Source: Strongyloides papillosus (Eukaryota > Nematoda > Chromadorea > Rhabditida > Strongyloididae). Taken from it: a stretch of 64,000 nucleotides of DNA. The notes under the pieces are model-generated. The model worked only from the letters and a program-made list of their open reading frames with translations, had not been told where the DNA came from and searched no databases. The DNA lies in the NCBI GenBank assembly GCA_005656395.1, contig SRSI01000027.1, positions 248,001 through 312,000 of the forward strand, written 5' to 3'. A program made the position numbers and the translations under genes. Of the stretch, positions 1 to 9,849 are shown one piece after another (position 1 is the first letter of the stretch; every line of letters begins with the position of its first letter).

Positions 1-119
1 TTATAAGAAAGACTATTTGAACTTATTTTATTTATGTAAGTGATAATTTAATTGAGATATAACAAAAATAATTTTATCTGTAGAAATTCATTTATATATC
101 GAATGTTTACAGGAGAAAA

Positions 120-940
120 TCAACATGGACCATCCTGACCTTTGGAGCTATCATAACTAATTATAGTTGCTAGTCCTTTTGCAATTCGTGACAAATGACG
201 AGGTTCGTAAGCTGAGTAGAAGCAATCACTCATATTCAACAAAGCTTGTATATTATAAACAGGCTGATAAGCAATTGTTACAACCTTGAATTTACCGCTT
301 TTTCTCACTTTCTGTGCTGCTGCAATAGCATCGGAATTTGGAGATGATATCGTTGTTACGTATATGAGCCAATGTGGTTTGTAAGAAGGATTGTAACCAG
401 TATTAAGGAATCTAAGGTTAGTTGCCATTCCAATGATTTCACTGAGTTGCTTCTGTCCAGGTGATTGTACTCCATCTAATGAATAATAAGAAGAATTAAT
501 AGAAATTTGGAGACTGGTGTTTCCATAGAATTCATTGGATACAGGGAGAGTGAACCATATGTTATCATCTCCTGGTGATGGTGAGAATGCTACATTAACA
601 TACTTTGGATCTATTTTAAAATTATTAAAAAATTCCATCAAGAAATCTGTTAGTGTGCTTGCATATACTTTATTTAATACACTTTCTGAAACATCTCTTA
701 TCAAATAAATATCAGCTTTAGCGGTAGATGCTGCTGGAGGTGTCGTAGTTGTTGTTGTGGATGTTGGTGCTACAATATATGGTGCGCACTGTGCGATTCC
801 GTCTTTAGTTGTTACGAATCCCTTACATCCTTTTATCAATTTAAGTCCTCAAAATCGGACTTAGCATTATTCAAATTGACTATTAACGATAACAATATGA
901 CGAATATGAAAAAAGAAGTATACTTCCTTAGTATTTCCAT
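120..940 (-). pseudogene. VWA-like secreted protein, copy 1, frameshifted
   Basis: Copy 1 of a tandem family whose intact members are at 2214 and 4292. From the ATG at 940 the signal peptide (MEILRKYTSFF...) and the start of the mature protein can be read. A one-base deletion near 840/841, relative to both other copies, then shifts the frame and gives a TGA within two codons. The rest stays open from 839 to 120 (239 codons): a Cys-containing start, a Thr-rich linker, a VWA-like domain with DVSES in place of the sisters' DVSAS/DVSAN, and the family ending GQDGPC. As read, no secretion signal is joined to the VWA domain, so I call it a pseudogene. A cytosolic product from the internal ATG at 839 is possible but less likely. 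Confidence 0.7.
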
Positions 941-2213
941 ATTCAAAAGCCGCATCAAAAGAAGAAATATTTCAAAATAATCTAAGAGCAATCTTTAAAT
1001 ACCATATTGATGAACTTTCTATCTGCTAATAAAAGTTCAATTACTCTAGTTATTACATAAATCTATTAGTAAAATAAAAAGATATCTTTGATAAGAGCAG
1101 CATTTGAGAGCATTTTTGAAGCAATAGATAGCTCTAAACTTTGGAAATTGACATCAATGATGTAGCAAGATGAGGTTGATAAGGTATTTTTTCATATTTC
1201 TAATTTGCAAGTACTTTTTTCAGTGGCTTCTAATGTTTCATTGATACATTAACATTTTTTATCATTTCATTCAATTATAAAATAAATATTTGTTTAGTGA
1301 ATAATAAATATGTACTTCTATATCCTTGTGATTTCGTTTTTTGCTGTTGTCGTTTCTTCTACATATATTCTTTAGTATTTTTTAATTGATCTTTTATTTT
1401 CCAAAATAGATGAAGCATTTTACATTAAATCACTAAAAGTGTCGTTTTTCTTTCAGGTATCGTAAAACATTGAAATTTCTTTAATTTTAATTATCATAAA
1501 AATTTTTTTTAACTGATATATAACAGAAAAATATTTATGACACAATATTCAAAAATTGTGTAAAACAAAAGTCGTTTTTCCTATTAATTACAGTCACAGA
1601 TTCTTTAAACATTTTTTTGCTTTTTATGCAAAAATAGACAGTGTTTTATCTAAAAGGTTGTACTATGTAAATTATGAATTATTTTTAATAAAAAGCATAA
1701 TTCAACATGACAAAAGGGATAGCAGAGGTTGAAGCCGAGGATGCCAAATACTAGGAGGAAGTTAAAGTCAAGACTAAGAAAATAATTAATCTTTAGAAAA
1801 TAATCAATAAAAAGAAAGCAAAAATTGTGTTGCTGGAGTCGCGTTATGAGAAGTTTCAGTTTATTTTTGTACTGTTTGAAGTCTTAGCCAAAAGATTTGT
1901 TAAATAAGACTCAAAGTTGATAAACAAACATAAGAATGTAAACTTTAAAAATACTTGATAAGGTGTTAAAGTTAAGGATGACATCATTGGTATTAATCTT
2001 GATTTATGGAAGAAAATATTATAAGAATGTTCTCGGTAAAAATACACATTTAGTATGGGAATAGCTCTTTTTAGAGTTGATAAAAGCTATTCCTACTTAC
2101 GATATAGACTATTCGAATTTATTTTATTTATGTTATTGAAATTTATTTAAATATAGCAAAAATAATTTTATCTACAGAACTTCATTTATATATCAAACGT
2201 TTACCGGAGAAAA
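941..2213. other. Intergenic DNA of array unit 1/2, with a coding-like relic
   Basis: No intact gene. About 1700-2030 is slightly less AT-rich and reads, on the plus strand, as a stop-broken Lys/Glu-rich frame (for example VEAEDAKY, EEVKVKTKK, LLESRYEKF). A second copy lies at about 3700-4100 with different stops. I do not recognise the family; it could be an old pseudogene carried along in the tandem duplication. The short minus-strand ORFs here look like chance. Confidence 0.35.
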
Positions 2214-3023
2214 TCAACATGGACCATCCTGACCAATAGAATTATCAAAAATAATCTTAGCAGCCAGTACTGTTGCAAGTCCCGATAAATCCCGAGGTTG
2301 GTAAGCTGGGTAGAAGCAATCACTCATTCTCAACAAAGCCTCGATATTACCTGTTGGGTGGTAGGCAATTATTACAACCTTGAATTTACCGCTTTTTCTC
2401 ACTTTCTGTGCTGCAGCAATAGCATCGAAATCTGAAGATGATGTTGTTGTTACGTATATAAGCCAATGTGGTTTGTAAGGGGGATTGTAACCAGTATTAA
2501 GAAAAATAGGATTAACTGCCATTCCAATGACATCAGCAAGTTGCTTCTGCCCAGGTGATTGTTCTCCCATTATTGGATAATAGGAAGAATTAATAGAATT
2601 TCGAAGAACTTCGCTTCCGTAGAATTCATTGAATACAGGAGGAGTGAGCCATGTGTCATTGTCTCCTGGTGATGGTGAGAATGCTACATTAACATACTTT
2701 GGATCTATTTTAAAATTATTAAAAAATTCCATTAAGAAATCTGTTAGTGTGCTTGCATATATTTTAGCTGGTACATTTGCTGAAACATCTGTTATCAAAT
2801 AAATATCAGCCTTAGTGGTAGATGGTGCTAGAGGTTTCGTAGTTGTTGTTTTTACAATATATGGTGTGCATTGTGTGATTCCAGCTTTAGTTATTACGAA
2901 TCCCTTACATTCTTTGATCAATCTTAAGTCCTCAAAATCAGACTCAGCATTATTCAAATTGACTATTAATGATACCAACATGACGAATATGAAAAAAGAA
3001 GTATAATTCCTTAGTATTTCCAT
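2214..3023 (-). CDS. Secreted VWA-like domain protein, copy 2
   Basis: Single exon, 269 aa from the ATG at 3023; in-frame upstream ATGs exist up to 3125, but this start puts a hydrophobic signal peptide (residues about 1-27, ending NNAES) at the N terminus and matches its neighbour in length. Order: signal peptide; short Cys segment (ECKGF...QC); Thr/Pro-rich linker of about 15 residues (TTTTKP), likely O-glycosylated; VWA-like domain starting ADIYLITDVSAN, a partly kept metal-site (DxSxS-like) motif; C-terminal DCFY and final GPC. Four conserved cysteines suggest two disulfides. Binding partner unknown. Domain call rests on the DIYLITDVS start and the later alternating hydrophobic strands (HWLIYVTT, FKVVIIAY). 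Confidence 0.75.
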   Translation of the reverse strand: MEILRNYTSFFIFVMLVSLIVNLNNAESDFEDLRLIKECKGFVITKAGITQCTPYIVKTTTTKPLAPSTTKADIYLITDVSANVPAKIYASTLTDFLMEFFNNFKIDPKYVNVAFSPSPGDNDTWLTPPVFNEFYGSEVLRNSINSSYYPIMGEQSPGQKQLADVIGMAVNPIFLNTGYNPPYKPHWLIYVTTTSSSDFDAIAAAQKVRKSGKFKVVIIAYHPTGNIEALLRMSDCFYPAYQPRDLSGLATVLAAKIIFDNSIGQDGPC

Positions 3024-3125
3024 ATTCAAAAGTGACATCAAAAGAAGAAATACTTCAAAAGAATCCAAGGGAAAATCTTTAAATACCATTTTGATAAAAT
3101 TTTCTATCTGATAATAAAAGTTCAA

Positions 3126-4291
3126 GTGCTCCAGTTATTACACAAATCTACTAGTAATGTAAAAGAATATTTATGATAAGACAAACATTTATGTGCTCTT
3201 ATAAGCAATATATAGGTTTAATCTTCGAAAATGGACATAATTAATATAGAAAAATGATATTTGCAAAGGATTTTTTGATATTTCTAATTTAAAAGTGTTT
3301 TTTAAAATGGTTTCTGCTGTTTCGTTGATATGTATTAACATTGTTTATCATTTCAATTTAGTTATAAAATAAATATTTGTTTAGTACAATAATAATAAGT
3401 ACCCTAATATCTTTATGGTGTCATTTTTTATGTTATGATTTATTCTACATATACACTATAGTATGTTTTTAATTGATCTTATATTTTCTAAGGTAGATAG
3501 AGGACATAATATTGAATTATAAAAGTTTCGACACTTTATGAGGTATCGTAAAACATTGAAATTTTTTAATTGAATTATCATAAAAATTTCTTGTTGATAT
3601 ATAACAGAAAATTATTTATGATACAATATTCAAAAATTCTTTAAAACAAAGGTCATTTTTTTAAATTAATTACAGTCAAAGCTCTTATTACATTTTTTGC
3701 TTTTTATGCAAAAATAGACAGTGTTTTTTCAAAAGGTTGTACTATGTGAAATATGAATAGTTGTTCATAAAAAGGATAATTCAACTTGATAAAGAGATAG
3801 AACAAGTTGGAGCCGAGAACGCCAAATACTAGGACGAAGTTAAAGTCAAGACTAAAAAAATATTTAATCTTTGGAAAATAATTAATAAACAGAAAGCAAA
3901 AATTATGTTGCTGGAGTTGCGTTATGAGAAGTTTCATTTTATTTTTGTACTGTTTGAAGTCTTAAACAAAAGATTTGTTAAATAAGGCTTAAAGTTGATA
4001 AACAAACATAAGAATGTAAACTTTAAAAATACTTGATAAGGTGTTAAAGTTAAGGATGACATCATTGGTATTAATCTTGATTTATGGAAGAAAATATTGT
4101 AAGAATGCTATCAGTAAAAATACTCATTTAATATAAAAATAGCTCTTTTTAGAGTTGATAAAAGCTATTCCTTCTTACGATATAGACTATTCGAATTTAT
4201 TTTATTTATGTTATTGAAATTTATTTAAATATAGCAAAAATAATTTTATCTACAGAACTTCATTTATATATCAAACGTTTACCGGAGAAAA
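3126..4291. other. Intergenic DNA of array unit 2/3
   Basis: Second copy of the intergenic block at 941-2213, including the coding-like relic at about 3700-4100 (in-frame stops at different places from the first copy). No intact gene, RNA gene or clear regulatory site seen. Confidence 0.4.
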
Positions 4292-5101
4292 TCAACATGG
4301 ACCATCCTGACCAATAGAATTATCAAAAATAATCTTAGCAGCCAGTACTGTTGCAAGTCCCGATAAATCCCGAGGTTGGTAAGCTGGGTAGAAGCAATCA
4401 CTCATTCTCAACAAAGACTCGATATTACCTGTTGGTTGGTAGGCAATTATTACAACCTTGAATTTTCCGCTTTTTCTCACCTTCTGTGCTGCAGCAATCG
4501 TGTTGGAATCTGGAGATGATGTTTTTGTGACATATATGAGCCAGTGTGGTTTGTAAGAAGGACTATATCCAGTATTAAGGAAATAAGGGTTAACTGCCAT
4601 TCCAATGATTTCACTGAGTTGCTTCTGTCCAGGTGATTGTACTCCATCTAATGGATAATAAGAAGAATTAATGGAACTTTGGAGACTGGTGCTTCCATAG
4701 AAGGCGTTGAATACGGGTATAGTGTACCATATGTTATCATCTCCTGGTGATGGTGAGAATGCTACATTAACATACTTTGGATCTATTTTAAAATTATTAA
4801 AAAATTCCATCAAGAAATCTGTTAGTGTGCTTGCATATATTTTGGCTGGTACACTTGCTGAAACATCTGTTATCAAATAAATATCAGCCTTAGCGGTAGA
4901 TGGTGCTGCAGGTTTCGTAGTTGTTGTTGTTACAATATATGGTGTGCACTGTGTGATTCCGTCTTTAGTTATTACGAATCCCTTACATTCTTTGATCAAT
5001 CTTAAGTCCTCAAAATCGGACTTAGCATTATTGAAATTGACTATTAACGATATCAATATGACGGATATGAAAAAAGAAGTATACTTCCTTAGTATTATCA
5101 T
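4292..5101 (-). CDS. Secreted VWA-like domain protein, copy 3
   Basis: Single exon, 269 aa from ATG 5101, the same length as copy 2. Signal peptide (MIILRKYTSFFISV...NNAKS), Cys segment (ECKGF...QC), Thr-rich linker, VWA-like domain beginning ADIYLITDVSAS with an intact DxSxS triplet, then DCFYPAY and terminal GPC. The last 40 or so residues match copy 2 exactly, while the middle (DDNIW..., LDGVQSPGQKQLSEIIGMA) matches copy 1, so the gene looks like a conversion mosaic. It is the copy with the best-kept metal site. Secreted or surface location is inferred from the signal peptide and the lack of a second membrane segment. Confidence 0.78.
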   Translation of the reverse strand: MIILRKYTSFFISVILISLIVNFNNAKSDFEDLRLIKECKGFVITKDGITQCTPYIVTTTTTKPAAPSTAKADIYLITDVSASVPAKIYASTLTDFLMEFFNNFKIDPKYVNVAFSPSPGDDNIWYTIPVFNAFYGSTSLQSSINSSYYPLDGVQSPGQKQLSEIIGMAVNPYFLNTGYSPSYKPHWLIYVTKTSSPDSNTIAAAQKVRKSGKFKVVIIAYQPTGNIESLLRMSDCFYPAYQPRDLSGLATVLAAKIIFDNSIGQDGPC

Positions 5102-5605
5102 ATTCAAAAGTGACATCAAAAGAAGAAATACTTCAAAATAATCCAAGGGCAATCTTTAAATACCATTTTGATAAAACTTTCTATCTGATAATAAAAATTC
5201 AAGTACCCCAGTTATTACACAAATCTACTAGTAATGTAAAAGGATATTTATAATAAGACAAACATGTATGTGTTCTTATAAGCAATAGATAGTTTTGATC
5301 TTCGAAAATGAACATAAATAATATAGAAAAATGATATTTACAAAGAATTTTTTGATATTTCTAATTTAAAAGTGTTTTTTTAATATTTTCTAATGATTCA
5401 TCGATAGATTACCATTTTTATCATTTGATTAAATTTTATAATGAATGTTTGTTTAGTAGAAAAATTATATGTACTTTTATATCTTTATGATGTCATTTTT
5501 TATGTTATGATTTGTTCTACATACACACTTTAGTATATTTTTAATTGATCAATTATTTTCCAAGATATATAAGCACATAATATTGGATTATAAAAGTTTC
5601 GACAC

Positions 5606-6780
5606 TTCAAATAGAAAAAAAGCATCATTTTTTGTCGTGTTAATAATTAATTTTTTAATTAAATCATTTTTTGTTGTAATGGTTTATAATATTCATTTTT
5701 CATTCTATGAATATTATAGTTTTTTAGCAAAATCGAGTTGCATTTTTAGTATAAAAGTATAAATAAAAAATGTTGTTAAAAATGTTTTTCAATATTACTA
5801 ATAATGACTTTTCATATTCATTTTTGGAAAATTATAATTAGAATTTTTAAACGACGATTTTTGATGAGATAATTTATTAATTAAAGTGCAATTTGAATCT
5901 TTACTTTTTTCATTCTTAAAATATGCAATTTTGATTATTATCACTAACACAACTAATAATGATGTTTTTTTTCTCTGTGTAAATATACTTCTTTTTATTA
6001 TTGCTACTTTTATGCAAGTCATTAAAGCATTTCCTAGTGTTTAAAAACTCAATAAATGGAAGAAAACAAATCAAATACGTAGAAAAAAAACTGTAAAATT
6101 GGAAAGGATGCTGTAAAGCATTATAATACAGAGCATGGTCCAAGCGCAATATTCAATAGTGTTTTATAAGCTGAAAGACAATATACTAGACTTTCTAAAC
6201 ATTATCATCTTAAAGTTTTAGTGCTGGAAAATTGTGAAGAAAACGAAGTAGGATGCCTACAACAATTGATGTAGATGTTTTTAAAAAATCAGAACCATTA
6301 CGAACCTAAACTATTTGTACATAAAGACTCAGATGAGAATATCGAGAATCTACTATGATAAAGTTTTAATTAAAATATACTTTTCACCTTGATTATTTCA
6401 TTGAAATAACTGAAAAATATTTCATTGATTGTTTTATTTCGAAAATCAGTAAAAACTTCATAATTAATGATATTGTGGGTAAAATATTTCATAATTGAAT
6501 AAATCCTAAATTTTAAAATCAACAAAGTTTATTTTTGTTCGAAAATTTGGTCTAGATAAATTATAAAGTTTTTATCAGGTCAAGGGACCCTCAAAAAAGC
6601 TTTCTACTTTATGTAACAACGTGGAATAAACATAAGATATAAACCATTATATTTTAAACATAAAAGTAAATATTTGTGATGTAATCATATTATTTATCGT
6701 GGTTTCTTTTGTAAGAATCAAAAAAATAAAGAAAACTTTTTGGAATTTACTTAATCATTTTGATTATTTAATTTGTACAT
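5606..6780 (+). repeat. Segmental duplication, copy A (pairs with 15597-16790)
   Basis: About 1.2 kb repeated in direct orientation at 15597-16790. It starts at the shared ttcaaatagaaaaaaagca and runs into the promoter of the next cystatin gene. It carries a cystatin-like relic plus its downstream spacer. The copies differ by scattered substitutions and small indels, including a local duplication of an ATGTTGTTAAAAAT-like stretch in copy B. Confidence 0.85.
5980..6357 (+). pseudogene. Cystatin-like relic A
   Basis: Decayed member of the cystatin-like family. A signal-peptide remnant (IIATF...KAFPS) lies near 6000-6045 in one frame. From about 6096 another frame reads GKDAVKHYNTEHGPSAIF, then a TAA, AERQYTRLSKHYHLKVLVL, and NCEENEVGC, the family C-x6-C pair, followed by a TAG. 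Frameshifts and at least two in-frame stops make it dead. Copy B (about 15990-16377) shares the first stop, so it was already broken before the block was duplicated. Confidence 0.7.
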
Positions 6781-6843
6781 TATGTAGTTTAAAATGAAGT
6801 AGTATTTAAGATGAGATTATGGGATTTCTTTAGTAGAACAAAA
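6770..6843 (+). promoter_or_regulatory. Conserved proximal 5' region of the cystatin-like genes
   Basis: The 60-75 bp before each family ATG keep a common pattern: TTTAATT-GTACATNAT, then TTTAGANTGAA, then TATTTAAGAT, then ATGGNATNTTTTNAGTA just before the start. Versions lie before 6844, 16861, 18208 and the relic at 19045; the one before 7651 is diverged. The TATTTAA element could be the TATA-like core. Either a shared promoter plus 5' UTR or simply recent duplication explains the match. Confidence 0.4.
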
Positions 6844-7233
6844 ATGAATTACTTTAATATATCTATTCTTATTATTACTACTTTTTTGTTAATCATTGAA
6901 GCATTTCCTAGTATTCATAAACCCCGTAAGCTTCATGAAATGAAGAAAAAGGATCCAAAAAATATAAAAATTGTAAATCTTGGAAGACAGTCTATTGACC
7001 GTTATAATAAAGAGAATGGCATGCATTCTAAATTTGTTGATGTTTTGGAAGCTGAGAAAGAATATACTAAAGATTCATCACACTATGTTCTTAAAATTTC
7101 AACGACAATGGACTGCGGAAGTGATGGTAGACTATGTTTAGAAGTAATAAAATCAGACATTTATAAAAATAACCGAAAACCTAGTGAAGTAACATTCGAC
7201 GTACATCGAGAAGGAGATGTATATTATCTCTAA
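6844..7233 (+). CDS. Secreted cystatin-like protein 1
   Basis: 129 aa, single exon. I start at 6844 (MNYFNIS) rather than the in-frame ATG at 6811 because all relatives begin MNY at this place and have the same length (129 aa at 18208). Signal peptide about residues 1-21 (ISILIITTFLLIIEA). The mature part has the cystatin pattern: helix VNLGRQSIDRYNKEN, strand FVDVLEAEKEY, loop, strand HYVLKISTTMDC, then DCGSDGRLC (C-x6-C) and a final strand. The inhibitory QxVxG loop is replaced by EYTKD, so papain-type protease inhibition is doubtful. Likely secreted; role unknown. Tail ends VYYL. Confidence 0.75.
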   Translation: MNYFNISILIITTFLLIIEAFPSIHKPRKLHEMKKKDPKNIKIVNLGRQSIDRYNKENGMHSKFVDVLEAEKEYTKDSSHYVLKISTTMDCGSDGRLCLEVIKSDIYKNNRKPSEVTFDVHREGDVYYL

Positions 7234-7650
7234 ACTTGTATCATGAACTTTTAACTCAAATACATTTTTTATTTCCATTCATTTTATTCGGATGAATAAA
7301 AAAGTTAACATTCATTTTTCTATTTATATTATCAGTAAATATTTTAATATTTACTTCATTTTTTCATTAACTTTTAGATGAAACTCAAAATATAAAAAAA
7401 TGATAGGTATTTACCATGGAAATCTACCATTTACTATACAAACTTATATTATATTTTTTTTAATAATGATAAATAATTTAAAACAACTAAAACCCACTCA
7501 TTTGTCAACATTTTATAACATTTTTTAGAAAAATTGGAAATTATACTTTGAAAATCTACTTTATATTTTTATTATTTAATTAATATCAACAAATGTTAAA
7601 ATGGAATTATATATAAGGTAAAGGTATAAGACATCTTCAATAGAACCAAA
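7234..7650. other. Spacer between cystatin-like genes
   Basis: AT-rich spacer of about 417 bp. Holds an AATAAA signal near 7294 for the gene at 6844 and, at the right end, a diverged version of the family 5' region before 7651. Nothing else seen. Confidence 0.4.
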
Positions 7651-8055
7651 ATGAATTATTTGCAGCTAGTTACTTTTGTTGTAGTTATTATTTTACTAAA
7701 CACTGAAGCAAATTATATTGAGGATCATTCCATTATACAAAGAAGATGGAAATATAAAGATACAAATCATAAAACAATTCAAAAACTAGGAAAAGAATCG
7801 GTTGATAGATTTAATAAAGAGAACCATAAAGATTACCAATTTTATGCTGTTTCAAGTGCAAGAAAAAGAAATATAGGATTAGAACCAGAATATCATCTTA
7901 CGGTTTTAGCAAAAACAAAATGTGGAAGTAATGGCTTACTATGTGAAAAAGAACTTCTTTCTGATATACATGGCAAACCAAAAAGTGGTAGAAATTTAGA
8001 TATAAATGTTAAAGAAAATCTAAACTATTATCCATACCACTTGAATGTTTTTTAA
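7651..8055 (+). CDS. Secreted cystatin-like protein 2
   Basis: 134 aa, single exon. Signal peptide about residues 1-20 (MNYLQLVTFVVVIILL...EA). Mature part: IQKLGKESVDRFNKEN helix, a YAVSSARKR strand, loop RNIGL in place of QxVxG, YHLTVLAKTKC strand, KCGSNGLLC with the family C-x6-C pair, and a longer C-terminal tail. The most diverged intact copy in the window, and it lacks the canonical inhibitory loop. Followed at 8388 by the convergent 3-beta-HSD-like gene on the other strand. Confidence 0.72.
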   Translation: MNYLQLVTFVVVIILLNTEANYIEDHSIIQRRWKYKDTNHKTIQKLGKESVDRFNKENHKDYQFYAVSSARKRNIGLEPEYHLTVLAKTKCGSNGLLCEKELLSDIHGKPKSGRNLDINVKENLNYYPYHLNVF

Positions 8056-8387
8056 AATAAATTATCTCCTATTTTAATCACACTTTCCAATAAAATACAA
8101 AAAGTTCACATTATTTTTTTATTTCTACAATTAATGAATATTTACTTTTTAAATTTTAAATAAAATCATATATCATTGATTAGTAATTCTTTTATCTATT
8201 AAGAAAGTTGTTAAAAAGTAAATTTTATTATTTCCTTAATTTTAAAACTTTCTCTTACAATAAAAATTCAAACAATTAATTAATAACATTCACAAAAAGT
8301 ACAATATTAAAAATAGAAACTTTATATTTAAATTCATTACTCAAACAAATTCTATACAATATTATATCATTAATACAAAAAATAAAA

Positions 8388-9513
8388 TTACCATTTATGT
8401 GGTTTCCATGAAAAATGGAGATCTTTATCACTAAAAAGACCATTGTAATAATTAGAGGAACGACGGAAAGCTTCTTCTTTTGAATATTTAGGTTTCCAGC
8501 CAACAACATATTTAAGTTTATACTTGTCAAAAACACACCAATTTCGATAATACATAACAAAGTAATTGTAATCAGGTAACATTCTGAAGAAATTTGATAA
8601 ACCAAGTAATCTAATGAACCAAACAAATAGGTAGTAGAAGACAACAAAAGGAAGTCCTGTCAAAAGTAATGAACTTGAAGGAATCTCTTCTTTACCGTCT
8701 TTTAAGACTTGATCAACAACAGATTCTCTAATATTCTTCGTTGGTGTGTCATCCCCAACAATGATAACTTCACCTACCATATTACCTTGTAAGAGAGTTT
8801 CTCCACAAGTGATCATTGCATCGACAACATTTCCTACATAACACATTTCAAATGATCCGTTATCTCTTGACATTCCTGGGAGATAACCATACTTTTTAAG
8901 TATCTTTATTGAATCGGTGACTATTGATGAAGTATCACCTTCTCCATAACATGGTGGTGATCTTACAATGATCATGGGAATCGATTGAGAATCTGGAATA
9001 ATTTTAAAAATAATTAGAAGTATTAAAAAACTTACATTTGAGAATCTCTTTCTCACCATTAACCTTTGAAGTAACATAACTTTTGAAGGGGACGCTATCT
9101 AATTTCAATTCTTCAATCTTCTTTTCCTTCTCTTGTAACGTTGGCCACACTGAGGATGATTGGGAGAGTGCTGAAGATAGATGAACGATGGATATGCCTT
9201 CAACATCTTTACATTCATCAACCAATGTCTGCGGGATAGTTTCATTATAAAACTTCAACTTCTCAATATTCGGCTTTATACTCCAATCTTTGTAGTCAAC
9301 GATATTGTAAACCAACTTACAATCCTGTATAGCTCCTGATATAGAGTTGATTCCCCAAAATATACTTTTGCAGTTACCATTTTCATCGGATGGCTTATGT
9401 AACTGCCAATATTTAATATTAATTTCTGGGTAACTTTCTTTTATTTCTGATTCCAGGCGCTTTCCGATGAAGTTATTGTAACCAAAGATACATACATTCT
9501 TGACATTTTCCAT
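8388..9513 (-). CDS. 3-beta-hydroxysteroid dehydrogenase/isomerase-like protein (two exons)
   Basis: Exons 9036-9513 and 8388-8992 around a 43-bp intron (gtaagt...ttccag); the splice gives 360 aa, near the usual 360-375 for the 3-beta-HSD branch of extended short-chain dehydrogenases. N terminus VCIFGYNNFIG is the nucleotide-binding turn, with Asn where the middle Gly normally lies. HLSS (about 112-115) and Y146-x3-K150 match the Ser-Tyr-Lys catalytic set. Exon 2 carries VRSPPCYGEGD, typical of the family, and a hydrophobic segment (LLLTGLPFVVFYYLFVWFI) that could anchor it in the ER membrane. Such enzymes oxidise 3-beta-hydroxysteroids with NAD; in nematodes relatives act in sterol hormone synthesis. 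Substrate here is not known. Confidence 0.88.
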
Positions 9514-9849
9514 CTTTAGAAACCAAAATAATATAAACTTTTTAACTATACTTTCGATGACAATTAATAAACGCTTTTCGTTACAAAAACAATCAGGATT
9601 ATGTAATTGTTTTTGTCATTATTCCAATTTAAAACATTTATACTTTTTTATGGTCAAATTACTTTACGTTGACAGTGTATCTTTAGATGGCCTAAAAAAC
9701 TTTTGATAATCTCTTTCACACCATCATAGTAAGATTAAATATTTTCTCGAACAATACGATACCTTTCTATTTGTCAGTGTTTCGTGTTTTTCATATTGAG
9801 TTACATATTTATCAGTTTAATTTATTTTAGGTAGAATTCACTTGAAACC
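9514..9849. other. Divergent spacer between the 3-beta-HSD-like gene and the RPAIN-like relic
   Basis: About 336 bp containing the 5' flank of the 3-beta-HSD-like gene (minus strand) and, at its right end, the approach to the plus-strand relic at 9850. The 68-codon plus-strand ORF at 9500 overlaps the start of the dehydrogenase gene and looks like chance. No clear motif. Confidence 0.4.

Larger units (their letters stand above)
120..5600 (-). repeat. Tandem array of three VWA-gene units, about 2.08 kb each
   Basis: Stop codons of the three genes lie at 120, 2214 and 4292, a spacing of 2094 and 2078 bp. Coding and intergenic DNA are both repeated: the 3' flanks at 2060-2213 and 4140-4291 are almost the same, and the start of the window (1-119) is a more diverged copy of the same flank. 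The array probably continues leftwards out of the window. Similarity ends near 5600, where an unrelated duplicated block begins. Confidence 0.85.

Noticed and set aside
2815..3006. Plus-strand ORFs at 2815 and 4944 over the VWA genes
   Set aside because: Antisense of the conserved coding region; their similarity comes from the duplicated genes.
6811..6843. Upstream in-frame ATG (MRLWDFF...) as the start of cystatin-like protein 1
   Set aside because: The same stretch precedes the other copies as non-coding DNA, and relatives start at MNY.
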